Assembly (NCBI GenBank): GCA_963788585.1
Contig: CAWBHA010000004.1
Location: forward strand, 1-64,000
Length of the DNA: 64,000 nt
Source of the DNA: Bog-473 sp963788585
Lineage (GTDB): Bacteria > Actinomycetota > Acidimicrobiia > Acidimicrobiales > RAAP-2
Direction: 5' to 3'
The notes under the pieces are model-generated. The model saw only the letters and a program-made list of their open reading frames with translations. It searched no databases and was not told where the DNA came from. The translations under genes and the position numbers were made by a program. How positions within the stretch are numbered: the stretch's first letter is position 1; each line of letters begins with the position of its first letter. Below are positions 17,022 to 25,627 of the stretch, piece after piece.

Positions 17022-18122
17022 GTGAACAACGCAGCCAACATCGAAGCGGTGGATCCCTGGCTCGATGTCCTGTGGGACCGCAAGGGATCCGACCTGCTGC
17101 TGGCGACAGGGTCACAGCCTCGGGTCAGGGTCGACGGGCAGCTCAGTGCGATCGAGGGTACGCCCGTCCTCACCGGTGACCGGATCGACGAGATCGTGCG
17201 GCTCATGCTCAGCGAGCAGCAGGAGTCGACGTTCAACGAGCTGCAGGACGTCGACTTCTCCCTGACCTGGCGCGACCGGGCCCGCCTTCGTGGGAGTGCG
17301 TTCACCCAGAAGGGCGAGACGGCGTTGGCGCTCCGAATGATCCCCTCCGACATCCCGACGTTCGAGGAGCTCGGCCTCCCGCCCGTTGCGGAATGGATGG
17401 CCCGGCTCCCCCGTGGGCTGGTGCTCCTAACCGGTCCAACCGGTTCGGGTAAGTCGACCACGCTGGCCTCCATCATCGACCGGATCAACCAGACCCGGTC
17501 GGTGCACATCCTCACCATCGAGGACCCCGTCGAGTACGTGCACACGCACGGGCTCTCCGCGGTCAGCCAGCGTGAGGTGGGGACGGACAGCCCTTCGTTC
17601 GAACGGGCACTCCGCTCCGCCCTGCGGGAGGACCCCGACGTCCTGCTGGTCGGCGAGATGCGTGACCTGGAATCGATTCAGCTCGCCTTGACGCTCGCGG
17701 AGACCGGCCACCTGGTCTTCTCCACCTTGCACACCAACGACTCGTCCCAGGCCATCGATCGCATCATCGACGTGTTCCCCTCCTGGCGCCAGGACCAGAT
17801 CCGAGTCCAGCTCGGCTCGTCGCTCGGCGCGGTGGTCGCCCAGCGCCTCGTCCCGAGGATCGGCGGCGGGATGGTGGCGGCATTCGAGATCCTGATTGCC
17901 AACCATCCCGTGCGCAACATCATCCGGGAGGGCAAGACGCACCAGCTCCCCAACCTCATCACCACGAACCAGGCGGAAGGTATGTGCTCGCTCGAATCGA
18001 GCCTCGCCGACCTGGTCTCCGGTGAGATCATCACCTACGAGGACGCACTGGCGATCTCCTCGCACCCCAAGGAGCTCAACCGGTTGGTCGGCCAGCGCGG
18101 GCCCGTCTACGCGACTGCGTGA
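17022..18122 (+). CDS. pilT: Type IV pilus retraction ATPase PilT
   Basis: 366 residues from GTG 17022, with AGAGGGG about 9 bases upstream; the nearby ATG at 17014 runs into a stop after three codons, so GTG is the start. Motifs in order: N-terminal PAS-like region (KGSDLLLATGSQPRVRVDG), Walker A GPTGSGKSTTL near residue 137, Asp box EDPVEYVH, Walker B DPDVLLVGEMRD, His box FSTLHTNDS, and a C-terminal region with EILIANHPVRNIIREGKTHQL. PilT depolymerises the pilus for twitching motility or DNA uptake. The residue pattern RLIPRIGGG..AAFEIL fits PilT rather than PilB, and it lacks the zinc domain. The stop overlaps the next gene (GTGA). Confidence 0.95.
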   Translation: MNNAANIEAVDPWLDVLWDRKGSDLLLATGSQPRVRVDGQLSAIEGTPVLTGDRIDEIVRLMLSEQQESTFNELQDVDFSLTWRDRARLRGSAFTQKGETALALRMIPSDIPTFEELGLPPVAEWMARLPRGLVLLTGPTGSGKSTTLASIIDRINQTRSVHILTIEDPVEYVHTHGLSAVSQREVGTDSPSFERALRSALREDPDVLLVGEMRDLESIQLALTLAETGHLVFSTLHTNDSSQAIDRIIDVFPSWRQDQIRVQLGSSLGAVVAQRLVPRIGGGMVAAFEILIANHPVRNIIREGKTHQLPNLITTNQAEGMCSLESSLADLVSGEIITYEDALAISSHPKELNRLVGQRGPVYATA

Positions 18123-18841
18123 CGATCGGCACCACCGCACGGCGCGGACCAGACCTCCCCTACGAGCTGGTCGCCGGAGCCACACCCTGCGGGCGCTCCT
18201 GGCTCGTCGCGCCGGCCAAGCTGCAGGGAACGATCTTCGCCCCCGAAGAGCCGCGGCTCATCGCGCCCTTCACCGAGGTGCTGGACCAACGTCCCACCTA
18301 CTCGGTGATCGCCCTCAACGCGCCCGTTGGCTACCTCAACGAGGCTGCCACCGGCGGGCGGACCTGTGACCGCGACGCCCGGACGCTCCTCGGGCCCAAG
18401 CGCGGTTCGTCCATCCAGAGCGCACCGGTACGCTCCCCCACCAACGAGCTCGAATTCCTCCCCGACCACCTCGACGCGATCAGCATGGCGCTCCTCCCCC
18501 GCTACCGCGAGGTGGCGGAGGAGATGGCCCCCTTCCGCCAGAGGACCGTCTACGAGGTCCACTCGGACGTCAGCTTCTATGAGCTGAACGACGGACACCC
18601 CTTGCAGTGGCCGAAGCACACCGAGGAGGGCCACAAGGAGCGCAGAACGCTCCTCGAGGCGAAGTTCCCCGCCGTGGATCGGATCCTCTCCGCTGAGTTG
18701 CCCGGCGTGACGATGGCGCACCTCCTTGACGTGGCCGTCTTCCTCTGGACGGCCCGGCGCATCTTCGTCCGTGCCGCCCTCCGCCTGCCGCAGGATCCCG
18801 AGTGGGACGAGCAGGGCCTCCGCATGGAGATCGTGCGCTAA
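18119..18841 (+). CDS. DUF429 family protein coupled to pilT
   Basis: 240 residues starting at a GTG that overlaps the pilT stop. The pattern VIALNAPVGYLNEAATGGRTCDRDAR..LG.KRGSSIQSAPVR followed by a conserved region around TVYEVHSDVSFYELN fits DUF429, a family predicted to have an RNase H-like fold. A conserved acidic residue normally found in the first strand appears as VIALNAP here (Asn where many members have Asp), so catalytic ability is uncertain. The tight overlap implies co-translation with pilT but I know of no established functional link. It ends 17 bases before the convergent prepilin peptidase gene. Confidence 0.7.
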   Translation: MTIGTTARRGPDLPYELVAGATPCGRSWLVAPAKLQGTIFAPEEPRLIAPFTEVLDQRPTYSVIALNAPVGYLNEAATGGRTCDRDARTLLGPKRGSSIQSAPVRSPTNELEFLPDHLDAISMALLPRYREVAEEMAPFRQRTVYEVHSDVSFYELNDGHPLQWPKHTEEGHKERRTLLEAKFPAVDRILSAELPGVTMAHLLDVAVFLWTARRIFVRAALRLPQDPEWDEQGLRMEIVR

Positions 18842-18858
18842 GGATTCTCGGGGCGGGT

Positions 18859-19641
18859 TCACGACGGGGTGAAGGGACGCAAAAGCTCGGGACCGGCGAA
18901 GACAGCGACGGCACAACCCGCAGCGAGGAAGACGCCGTAGGGAATCTGCTGGCGCCGGGACATGCGGTGGCTGGCAATAAGGGCGATGCCGATCACCGCG
19001 CCGATGAGGTTGGCCGCAAAAAACCCCAGAACGACATACCGCCACCCGAGCCATCCGAGTGCGAGCCCGAGCACGGGAGCAAGCCTCACGTCACCGAATC
19101 CGAGCAGTCGCGGGCTCACGGCAAACATCGCATAGAACACGACGAACCAGGCCGCGGCGCACACTGCACCCTCGAGAAGGTCGTGCCACTCCCCTGTCGC
19201 AGCCGCCGCCATCACCAGGAGCGCCGCCACAGCAACCGACAGCGGCCACACGATGGCCTTGGGGAGGATGAGACGCTCTATGTCGATGACCGACAGCGCG
19301 AGCAGGCCGGCGAAGAGGACCAGGAAGGCCGGCAGGGCCCAGTCGAAGCCGAAGCGAGCTGCGGTCCCAGCGAAGAGCCCTGCACACGCGAGTTCGACCA
19401 GCGGATAGTGGGCAGAAATCGGCTCGTGGCAGTTCCGGCAGCGGCCTCTCAAAAGCAGCCAGGACAACACCGGCACGTTGTCCCGCTCGCGGAGCTGCGT
19501 CCCGCACGAGGGACAGGCGGAGCGTGGCGAGACAATCGACTCACCACGAGGGACGCGGTAGATGACCACGTTCAAGAATGATCCAACCGCTAGCCCAAGA
19601 ACGGCACAACTGACGGTCAGGATCCCGAGCACAAGCGCCAC
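18859..19641 (-). CDS. pilD: Prepilin peptidase PilD (A24 aspartyl protease and N-methylase)
   Basis: 260 residues, 7-8 membrane segments. The N-terminal cytoplasmic loop has a zinc-type CPSC...CRNC pair within PRSACPSCGTQLRERDNVPVLSW, the A24_N methylase domain. Catalytic aspartates are in SVIDIERLILP and in the GxGD motif GFGDVRLAP. It cleaves the leaders of the prepilins encoded at 1725, 3188, 16471 and probably 11751. The listed GTG start (19641) has little upstream support; a second GTG three codons later (19632) has TAGGTGG at ideal spacing and may be the true start. Transcribed towards pilT/DUF429 and divergent from the next gene. Confidence 0.93.
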   Translation of the reverse strand: MALVLGILTVSCAVLGLAVGSFLNVVIYRVPRGESIVSPRSACPSCGTQLRERDNVPVLSWLLLRGRCRNCHEPISAHYPLVELACAGLFAGTAARFGFDWALPAFLVLFAGLLALSVIDIERLILPKAIVWPLSVAVAALLVMAAAATGEWHDLLEGAVCAAAWFVVFYAMFAVSPRLLGFGDVRLAPVLGLALGWLGWRYVVLGFFAANLIGAVIGIALIASHRMSRRQQIPYGVFLAAGCAVAVFAGPELLRPFTPS

Positions 19642-19837
19642 CTAGCCCATCTTCGAACGTCGGGCCACATACATTCACGCTACTTCCTGCGACATGAAGT
19701 CCGGTGTTCCCTTCGCGTCGTCACCGGGGAGGCACGCGGAGAATCCATCAGAGGAGGAAGCGGCTCAAGTAGCATCTGGCGGCGGCTCGGTTCAACGTGA
19801 GTCCCTTGCGGGCTCGGTCTGACATCTGTCCTACAAG

Positions 19838-21361
19838 ATGACGACGACACTTCCTCACTCCGGTGACAGCCGAAGCACCTCATGGGCGGAATGGCTCGAT
19901 CACCCACTCTCCGAAGTGTGGTGCGTCGCGGGATGGATTGTCGCCACACTGCTCTTCGTCGGCCTCATCACGGCGCTCGGGGGCGCCTCCGACGACGACG
20001 GCTATCAGTCGGCGTACTCAATCTGGGCGATCTCGCACGGGGACGTTGCGTGCGCCTTTCTCGTCGGTCCTGCGGCGCACCCAGTGGAGGCAGGCGTGCC
20101 AAAGACGGGTGCATACCCACCCCCCGTCTATCCCCTGCTGGCCGGGGGGTTGGCAGTGCTCGCACCCACCGGGAGCTCCTATCCTTTCCCTTCCCACGCG
20201 GAACTTGGCAACGGCTGCGCAAACGCGCTCCCAGCCATGTACCACTGGTCCATCCGTTCGGCGGCGCTGGTTCCGACCCTCCGGCTCGGCTACGTCTCCT
20301 GGATCGCGCTCATGGGCGGAGCGATCGCTCTGCTCCGCGCGTGTAAACGAGGCCGTCGTAGGTGGGAGCCCTTCACCGTCATCGTCCTGGCATGCCTTCC
20401 TCCCGTTTGGTCATGTGTCGGCAACGTGTTCCACCCCCAGGACCTGATTGCCATGGGGCTGATCCTCGGTAGCATCGCCTGCGTTCGTCGCGATGCCTGG
20501 ATCTGGTCCGGTGTCCTGGTCGCACTCGCAGTTCTTTCCCAGCAGTACGCGCTCCTGGTAGCGGTGCCCGTCCTGGTTGTCGCGCCGCGTGCGCGCCGAC
20601 TGAGATTTGCTCTCGCAGCGATTGGAGCGGCTGCAGTGATGGTGGCTCCGATCGTCGCGACCACATCCGGAGCTGTCACGCGGGCCATCACGCTAGGGAC
20701 AGGCGACTCCCCTGGTTTTGGGGGGACAGTCCTGTGGGAGCTCCATCTTCACGGAGCCACCCTCGTCTTGGTGACACGGATCCTGCCAATTGTGGCATCG
20801 GGATGCATAGGCTTCTGGTTCGTACGCCATCTGGGGCCGGCGGCGCTGGACCCAGTCCCCCTGATGTCTCTCGTCGCCCTCGCTCTCAGCATGCGCCTCG
20901 TCTTCGAGCAGAATCTTCAGCACGGCTACTACATGATGGCGCTCAGCGTCGCGCTCTTCTTGCTCGACGTCGTATCGGGTCGCGTACGAACGAATGTCGT
21001 CGCTTGGCTGATCCTGGTCACCCTCGTCTTCGACAACGGTTCGACGGACCTGTTCTATAACGTGAGTTGGCGGGCGAATGGACAAAAGATCCTCTCCATT
21101 GTCGTCATCGCGCTGAGCCTCCTTTGGATCTTGATCACGTTGCGCGGCCGTCATCGGCTTGAGCGTCGTCTCCTGATCCCGGCCGCTGTCCTCGTGGGCG
21201 CCATAGCGACCGATCCTGTGCTTCCCCAGGCTCCGCGCTGGTTCTGGCAGATCGTTCTCGTCTCCACCGGCATCGCACTCGCGATCGGCGCGCTCACGTC
21301 ATGGCAGGCCGCGAGGTCGTTCGTTGGCAACAGGTACGAAGTGGCAGAAAACTCCGAATAA
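19838..21361 (+). CDS. Polytopic membrane protein, GT-C glycosyltransferase-like
   Basis: 507 residues with about 10-12 predicted membrane helices spread over the length. The first helix (residues 28-50) is followed by a periplasmic loop with SDDDGYQSAYSIW; an acidic DD-Y motif after TM1 is the hallmark of GT-C enzymes that use polyprenyl-phosphate sugars (families such as GT39/GT87). Later loops include FHPQDLIAMG and FEQNLQHGYYMM. No signal for a particular substrate. It could glycosylate surface proteins, and pilins are an attractive target given the neighbourhood, but that is inference. No clear ribosome binding site precedes the ATG. Confidence 0.6.
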   Translation: MTTTLPHSGDSRSTSWAEWLDHPLSEVWCVAGWIVATLLFVGLITALGGASDDDGYQSAYSIWAISHGDVACAFLVGPAAHPVEAGVPKTGAYPPPVYPLLAGGLAVLAPTGSSYPFPSHAELGNGCANALPAMYHWSIRSAALVPTLRLGYVSWIALMGGAIALLRACKRGRRRWEPFTVIVLACLPPVWSCVGNVFHPQDLIAMGLILGSIACVRRDAWIWSGVLVALAVLSQQYALLVAVPVLVVAPRARRLRFALAAIGAAAVMVAPIVATTSGAVTRAITLGTGDSPGFGGTVLWELHLHGATLVLVTRILPIVASGCIGFWFVRHLGPAALDPVPLMSLVALALSMRLVFEQNLQHGYYMMALSVALFLLDVVSGRVRTNVVAWLILVTLVFDNGSTDLFYNVSWRANGQKILSIVVIALSLLWILITLRGRHRLERRLLIPAAVLVGAIATDPVLPQAPRWFWQIVLVSTGIALAIGALTSWQAARSFVGNRYEVAENSE

Positions 21362-21988
21362 TGCCCGCGCAGACAGCCTGAGGTTGCCCGAGAGCCGGCC
21401 GCGCCGCATCGACGATCCTCGGCGCTCGCACCGTGTGCGCCGTCCGGGAAAATTGGTGGCCTGGGCGGAGATCGAGAGATCGACCGTGGCCAAGGCCCGT
21501 GCCCCGTGCGTCACCGTTCAAAAGCGAAGGCGCTAGGCGGAGTCGGCTGCTATATCCCCGTCGCGAGCCCGCCCTGCCGACCCGGCGACAAGACCGTGTC
21601 GGTCTTGTTGTCGCAGGCCGACGTCGTGTCCTCGAGGAAGTAACCCGTGTTCATGCCCCCCAGAAAGATCACCCAGGACCCACCATCCGGTGACGCTCTG
21701 CGTCACGGAATTGCACGCACGCCGGGCGATCTCGAATGTGCCCGCCACGCTTGCTCCCGCCAGCTGCGTCAGTGGCTTTCTCGACGAGCAGCAGGAGATC
21801 GCCCGTCAGTGTCGCGGCGGCGAGAAGGAGGTGTCGCGTGGCCGACTCCTCCGTAGCAACCGCGCACCCTGCGCCACTGGCCGCACCGTGGGCACAGGTG
21901 TCCTTCGCTTCGCCGGCGGGTCGTTGCTACATCGAACGGATCGACGATACCGCGCACGGTTGCCGGGGAGTGAGCGCGCCAGTGTTGG
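21362..21988. other. 627-bp stretch without an intact gene
   Basis: Several short overlapping open frames on both strands, none convincing. It contains the possible broken small minus-strand gene listed separately at 21550-21748. I see no tRNA, insertion sequence ends or clear promoter. Confidence 0.5.
21550..21748 (-). pseudogene. Possible broken small gene with G6 homopolymer shift
   Basis: A GTG at 21748 follows CGGGAG at good spacing and opens MAGTFEIARRACNSV..., which becomes arginine/glycine-rich after a run of six G near 21655. Removing one G lets the frame continue as LSGGMNTGYFLEDTTSACDN and stop after about 65 codons at 21550. The joined product looks more protein-like than either frame alone. 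No family recognised. Alternatively the whole stretch is non-coding. Confidence 0.3.
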
Positions 21989-22384
21989 ATGGTCCCGCCG
22001 CGACCGCGATCCGGAGAGCCCGACGCAGCGCGATTCGCTCCGCGATCCTGTCAGAATGGCTCCATCGCACGCGATGACAGCCCGGAGCGGGATCTGGACC
22101 AGGAGCAGGAGCAGGACGACATCAGGGAAGTCCGGTGCCCTGACGAGCCCGGCAGATTCCACCGTTGGCGACGCGAGTCGGCGCTCGGTGCGGTCGGCAC
22201 CGGCGTTGCCCGTGGGTTGCAGGCCGTCTTCGCGCCGCCGGTCGACGAGGTGGTGATCGTGGCGTCCGTGCCCGGAGAGCCACCCGACGCCGACAAGCGG
22301 GTGCGGGTCATCCTCGACCCCGAGGATCCTGCCAAGTCGATCGCCATCGTCCCCGAGTCCCCGCCGACCCCTGATCCGGACTGA
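21989..22384 (+). CDS. Hypothetical acidic protein
   Basis: 131 residues from ATG 21989, though the real start may be further in because the first 40 residues look non-coding. The C-terminal two thirds (RFHRWRRESALGAVGTGVARG, then EVVIVASVPGEPPDADKRV and VILDPEDPAKSIAIVPE) reads like a genuine small soluble protein with an acidic, proline-rich tail. I recognise no domain. It ends just upstream of the P450 promoter. Confidence 0.45.
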   Translation: MVPPRPRSGEPDAARFAPRSCQNGSIARDDSPERDLDQEQEQDDIREVRCPDEPGRFHRWRRESALGAVGTGVARGLQAVFAPPVDEVVIVASVPGEPPDADKRVRVILDPEDPAKSIAIVPESPPTPDPD

Positions 22385-22460
22385 CCGAACCGGCGCCGTC
22401 CCCGGAGGATGCGTCACGACCGGCCCAACTGCCGGGTCCGTCGTCGACAACCGCACATCG

Positions 22461-22489
22461 TTGACAGCGAGGCCGACTGGACTTACGAT
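22461..22489 (+). promoter_or_regulatory. Sigma-70-type promoter of the P450 operon
   Basis: TTGACA (22461-22466) and TACGAT (22484-22489) with the ideal 17-base spacer. The predicted start point near 22496 gives a 42-base leader to the ATG at 22538, with GGAGGAG in between. Confidence 0.75.
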
Positions 22490-22496
22490 CCGGTCT

Positions 22497-22515
22497 ATCA
22501 GACAATCTGTCCGAT
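22497..22515 (+). promoter_or_regulatory. TetR-type operator at the P450 transcription start
   Basis: ATCAGACA-ATC-TGTCCGAT: 8-base inverted arms with one mismatch around a 3-base centre. It covers the first transcribed bases, where a bound repressor would block the promoter. The TetR-family gene at 23803 in the same operon is the natural candidate (autoregulation); this pairing is inferred. Confidence 0.7.
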
Positions 22516-22537
22516 TCCTCGGAGGAGTTGTAGGCAC

Positions 22538-23773
22538 ATGAGCACCCTGGCGGGCATCACCCCGGTCGATCTCTCGGACTCCCGTTCCTACGTCGACGGC
22601 GTCCCCCACGCCTGGCTGGCCCATCTCCGCCGGCACGACCCGGTGCACTGGCAGGACGAGCCGGGAGGGCCGGGCTTCTGGGTCGTGACCAAGTACGAGG
22701 ACTGCGTCACGGTCAACCGGGAGTACGAGCGCTTCAGCTCGGCCGCCCGCGGCACCATGCCCTTCGAGATGCCCGACGAGGACATCGCGCAGCAGGGCCT
22801 GATGATGCTGAACATGGACCCGCCCCTGCACACCCGCTACCGGCGGCTGGTCAACAAGGGCTTCACACCGCGCATGGTGCGCGACCTCGAGGCGAGCATC
22901 CACCGCCAGACCGACGCCATTCTCGACGCGGTCATCGAGACCGGCGAGGCCGACTTCGTCACCCAGATCTCGGCCGAGCTCCCGCTCCAGGTGATCGCCG
23001 AGCTGCTCGGCGTGCCGATGGAGGACCGCCACCGCATGTTCGACTGGTCCAACCGCATGGTGGGGAACGAGGACCCCGAGTACCAGGCCCAGGCCGAGAT
23101 GGCGACGGTGGCCGCCATGGAGCTCTACGCCTATGCGTCCGAGCTCTTCGGGACGAAGCGGATCGACCCGCACCAGGACCTCATGAGCGTGCTCACCACG
23201 GTCGAGGTGGAAGGCGAGCACCTGAGCGACCTGGAGCTCGAGCTCTTCTTCCTCCTGCTCACCGTGGCGGGCAACGAGACGACGCGCAACCTCATGTCCG
23301 GGGCCATGCACGCCTACTTCCAACACCCCGACCAGTGGCAACGGCTCCTCGACGACCGCAGCCTCCTCCCCCGCGCCGTCGAGGAGATGCTCCGCTTCGT
23401 GACTCCGGTCATGAATTTCCGCCGCACCGCAATGCGCGACGACACACTGCGCGGCACGGACATCAAGGCCGGCGACAAGGTCGTCTTCTTCCACGTCTCG
23501 GCCAACCGCGACGAGGACGTCTTCGACGACCCCGACACGCTCGACATCGGGCGGGACCCCAACCCCCACATCGCCTTCGGGGGCGGTGGCCCGCATTTCT
23601 GCCTCGGGGCCAACCTCGCCCGGATGGAGATCCGGGTCATGTTCGAGCACCTGCTCGACCGGATGCCCGACATCCGGCAGGCGGGCGACGCGCAGCGCCT
23701 CCAGTCCCAGTTCATCAACGGCGTCAAGCACCTCCCGGTGTCGTTCACCCCGTCCGCCCGCGTCGGTTCCTGA
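22538..23773 (+). CDS. Cytochrome P450
   Basis: 411 residues from ATG 22538 with GGAGGAG upstream. P450 landmarks are all present: I-helix oxygen-activation motif AGNETT (near residue 243), ExxR in EEMLR (near 282), the meander region, and the heme loop FGGGGPHFCLGANLAR with the ligand Cys near residue 354. NMDPPLHTRYRRLVNKGFTPRMV in the C-helix region is characteristic of actinobacterial bacterial-class P450s of the CYP125/CYP142-type group that hydroxylate sterol or lipid side chains; substrate assignment is tentative. Electrons would come from a ferredoxin not encoded here. First gene of a P450-TetR-LLM unit. Confidence 0.93.
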   Translation: MSTLAGITPVDLSDSRSYVDGVPHAWLAHLRRHDPVHWQDEPGGPGFWVVTKYEDCVTVNREYERFSSAARGTMPFEMPDEDIAQQGLMMLNMDPPLHTRYRRLVNKGFTPRMVRDLEASIHRQTDAILDAVIETGEADFVTQISAELPLQVIAELLGVPMEDRHRMFDWSNRMVGNEDPEYQAQAEMATVAAMELYAYASELFGTKRIDPHQDLMSVLTTVEVEGEHLSDLELELFFLLLTVAGNETTRNLMSGAMHAYFQHPDQWQRLLDDRSLLPRAVEEMLRFVTPVMNFRRTAMRDDTLRGTDIKAGDKVVFFHVSANRDEDVFDDPDTLDIGRDPNPHIAFGGGGPHFCLGANLARMEIRVMFEHLLDRMPDIRQAGDAQRLQSQFINGVKHLPVSFTPSARVGS

Positions 23774-23802
23774 GCCGGCCGGCCGCGCGGGACACGGCGA
23801 CC

Positions 23803-24426
23803 ATGGCCCGGCACGCCCCCGACGCGCTCAAGGACGTCATCCGGGACTTCCGGCGGGACCAGATCATCGACACGGCGCGCCGGCTCTTCGGCGAGCGCGG
23901 CACGACGGACGTCCCGGTCGACGAGATCGCCACCGCGGCCGGCGTCGCCCGCTCGACCGTCTACGTCTACTTCGCGAACCGAGAGGACCTACTCGGTGCT
24001 TGCGTCCAGTCGATGTACGACCGCATGAAGGAGACCATCGCCCTCGTGGTCACCGACGACGCCACGCCATCGGCGCGGCTGCGCCAGCTCGTGCTCGGCG
24101 TGCTCGAACGCGTCGACGAGAGCCCTGCTTTCTTCCGGCTCGCCATGGCCACGCAGGCCACGGCGGGCGCGGAGGGCGCGGCCGCCGTCGGCGGGGCGCT
24201 CATGATGATCGGCCTCGACATGATCCGCGTGCTCGAGGAGCTGGTGGCGGCCGGCGTGGCCGCCGGCGACTTCCGGCCCGGCCTCGACCCGGACCGGGCG
24301 GTGCTGCTCATCGGGCACCAGATCTACGGCGCGCTCTCGGTGCGGGCGGGTGAGCCGGACCCGATTCCGGCCGAGCGCGCGGCGGACGAGATCTGCGACT
24401 TCGTGCGGCGAGGACTGGGGGCCTGA
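23803..24426 (+). CDS. TetR family transcriptional regulator
   Basis: 207 residues from ATG 23803. The N-terminal HTH (about residues 15-62) reads DQIIDTARRLFGERGTTDVPVDEIATAAGVARSTVYVYFANREDLL, the standard TetR signature. The C-terminal ligand domain is all-helical and includes ALMMIGLDMIRVLEELVAAG. It likely represses its own operon by binding the inverted repeat at 22497-22515 and is released by a P450 or LLM substrate. It is 29 bases after the P450 and 1 base before the LLM gene. Confidence 0.93.
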   Translation: MARHAPDALKDVIRDFRRDQIIDTARRLFGERGTTDVPVDEIATAAGVARSTVYVYFANREDLLGACVQSMYDRMKETIALVVTDDATPSARLRQLVLGVLERVDESPAFFRLAMATQATAGAEGAAAVGGALMMIGLDMIRVLEELVAAGVAAGDFRPGLDPDRAVLLIGHQIYGALSVRAGEPDPIPAERAADEICDFVRRGLGA

Positions 24427-24427
24427 C

Positions 24428-25309
24428 ATGCAATTCGACCTGTGGATGCCGACGGCGAGCCCGATGACGACACCCCAGCTCCTCGACGCGGTGGCCGAGG
24501 GCGCTGAGGCGCGCGGCATCGGCACCATCTGGGTGGGCGAGCACGTCGTGCTCTTCGAGGACTACGCGAGCGACTATCCCTATGCCGACGACGGGCGCAT
24601 CCCGGCTCCGCCGGGGAGCGGGCTGCTCGAGCCGCTGGTCACCCTGACCTATCTGGCCGCGCGCACCTCGACGGTCCGCCTCGGGACCGCCATGCTGCTC
24701 CTCCCCCAGCGCAACCCGGTGTACGTGGCCAAGGAGGTCTCCACGCTCGACTGGCTTTCGGGTGGCCGCGTCGACCTGGGCATCGGCGTGGGATGGCTGA
24801 AGGAGGAATTCGACGCGCTCAACGTGCCGTGGGAGCGGCGAGGGCGCAGGACCGACGAGTACGTCGAGGTGCTGCGCACGCTCTGGGTCGACGACACGTC
24901 GGCCTACCACGGCGAGCTCTACGACCTCCCGCCCTGCGAGATGTTCCCCAAGCCCGTCCAACAACCCCACCCACCGGTGCACATCGGGGGCGAAACGCCG
25001 GCCGCGCTCCGCCGGGCCGCCCGACTCGGCCAGGGCTGGCACACCTTCAACCGGTCGCCCGAGCAGCTCGCGGCGGGACTGGCCGAGCTCGACGTCGCGC
25101 TGGAGGCGACGGGACGGACCCGCGACGAACTGCGCATCACCGTGTGCCCCTACTTCAACCAGCTGACGCCCGAATGGGTGGAGGGCTACGCCGAGGCGGG
25201 CGCCGACGCGGTGGCCGCGTTGTTCTTCGCCTTCACGGCCGACGACGTCGCCCGCGCCTTCGACGACCTCGAGGCGTGCCGGGAGGCGGCCGCGCGCGGC
25301 GGCGCGTAG
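24428..25309 (+). CDS. LLM-class F420-dependent oxidoreductase
   Basis: 293 residues from ATG 24428; the start is one base past the TetR stop. The luciferase-like TIM barrel shows TIWVGEHVVLFEDY, LVTLTYLAARTSTVRLGTAMLLLPQRNP, LDWLSGGRVDLGIGVGWLKEEF and PKPVQQPHPPVHIGG, the pattern of actinobacterial TIGR03619-type F420 enzymes. It probably transfers hydride between F420 and an organic substrate; which one is unknown. Co-transcribed with a P450, it may act in the same degradative route. Confidence 0.88.
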   Translation: MQFDLWMPTASPMTTPQLLDAVAEGAEARGIGTIWVGEHVVLFEDYASDYPYADDGRIPAPPGSGLLEPLVTLTYLAARTSTVRLGTAMLLLPQRNPVYVAKEVSTLDWLSGGRVDLGIGVGWLKEEFDALNVPWERRGRRTDEYVEVLRTLWVDDTSAYHGELYDLPPCEMFPKPVQQPHPPVHIGGETPAALRRAARLGQGWHTFNRSPEQLAAGLAELDVALEATGRTRDELRITVCPYFNQLTPEWVEGYAEAGADAVAALFFAFTADDVARAFDDLEACREAAARGGA

Positions 25310-25627
25310 GTCGAGAGGGGTTTCCCGGGGGAGCAACGCGTCGGCGGCACCACCCAGGGGCGGCGCGAGGCGCGCTGCATGCTCGGGGCGGAACACACCC
25401 GCTTCCTCGCGCCGCCCATAGGCTTGGCAGGCTGAACGTACGTCCGTCGTCCTCTCGGTGGAATCGTCCCCAGGAATGATCCGTGCACGCCGGTTTCATC
25501 CCTAGGGAGGAACACCGGTCCGTCACCCGCCAGGGAGGCTGAAGCGGTGAGACCGGGGTGGCCCCGCCAAAGAGACCCACGTCAGGCAGCACTACCATGG
25601 TCGTCCGGCCGGGGAACGAAGGATCCA
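25310..25627. other. 318-bp intergenic region before the two-component system
   Basis: No gene. The in-frame extension of the histidine kinase to 25547 lacks ribosome binding site support. GGCAGGCTGAACGTACGTCCG near 25425-25445 contains the short palindrome CGTACG. I see no convincing promoter boxes. Confidence 0.4.

Noticed and set aside
21806..23731. 641-codon minus-strand frame opposite the P450
   Set aside because: It is a shadow of the P450 reading frame with Glu/Val/Arg-rich sequence and no recognisable domain.
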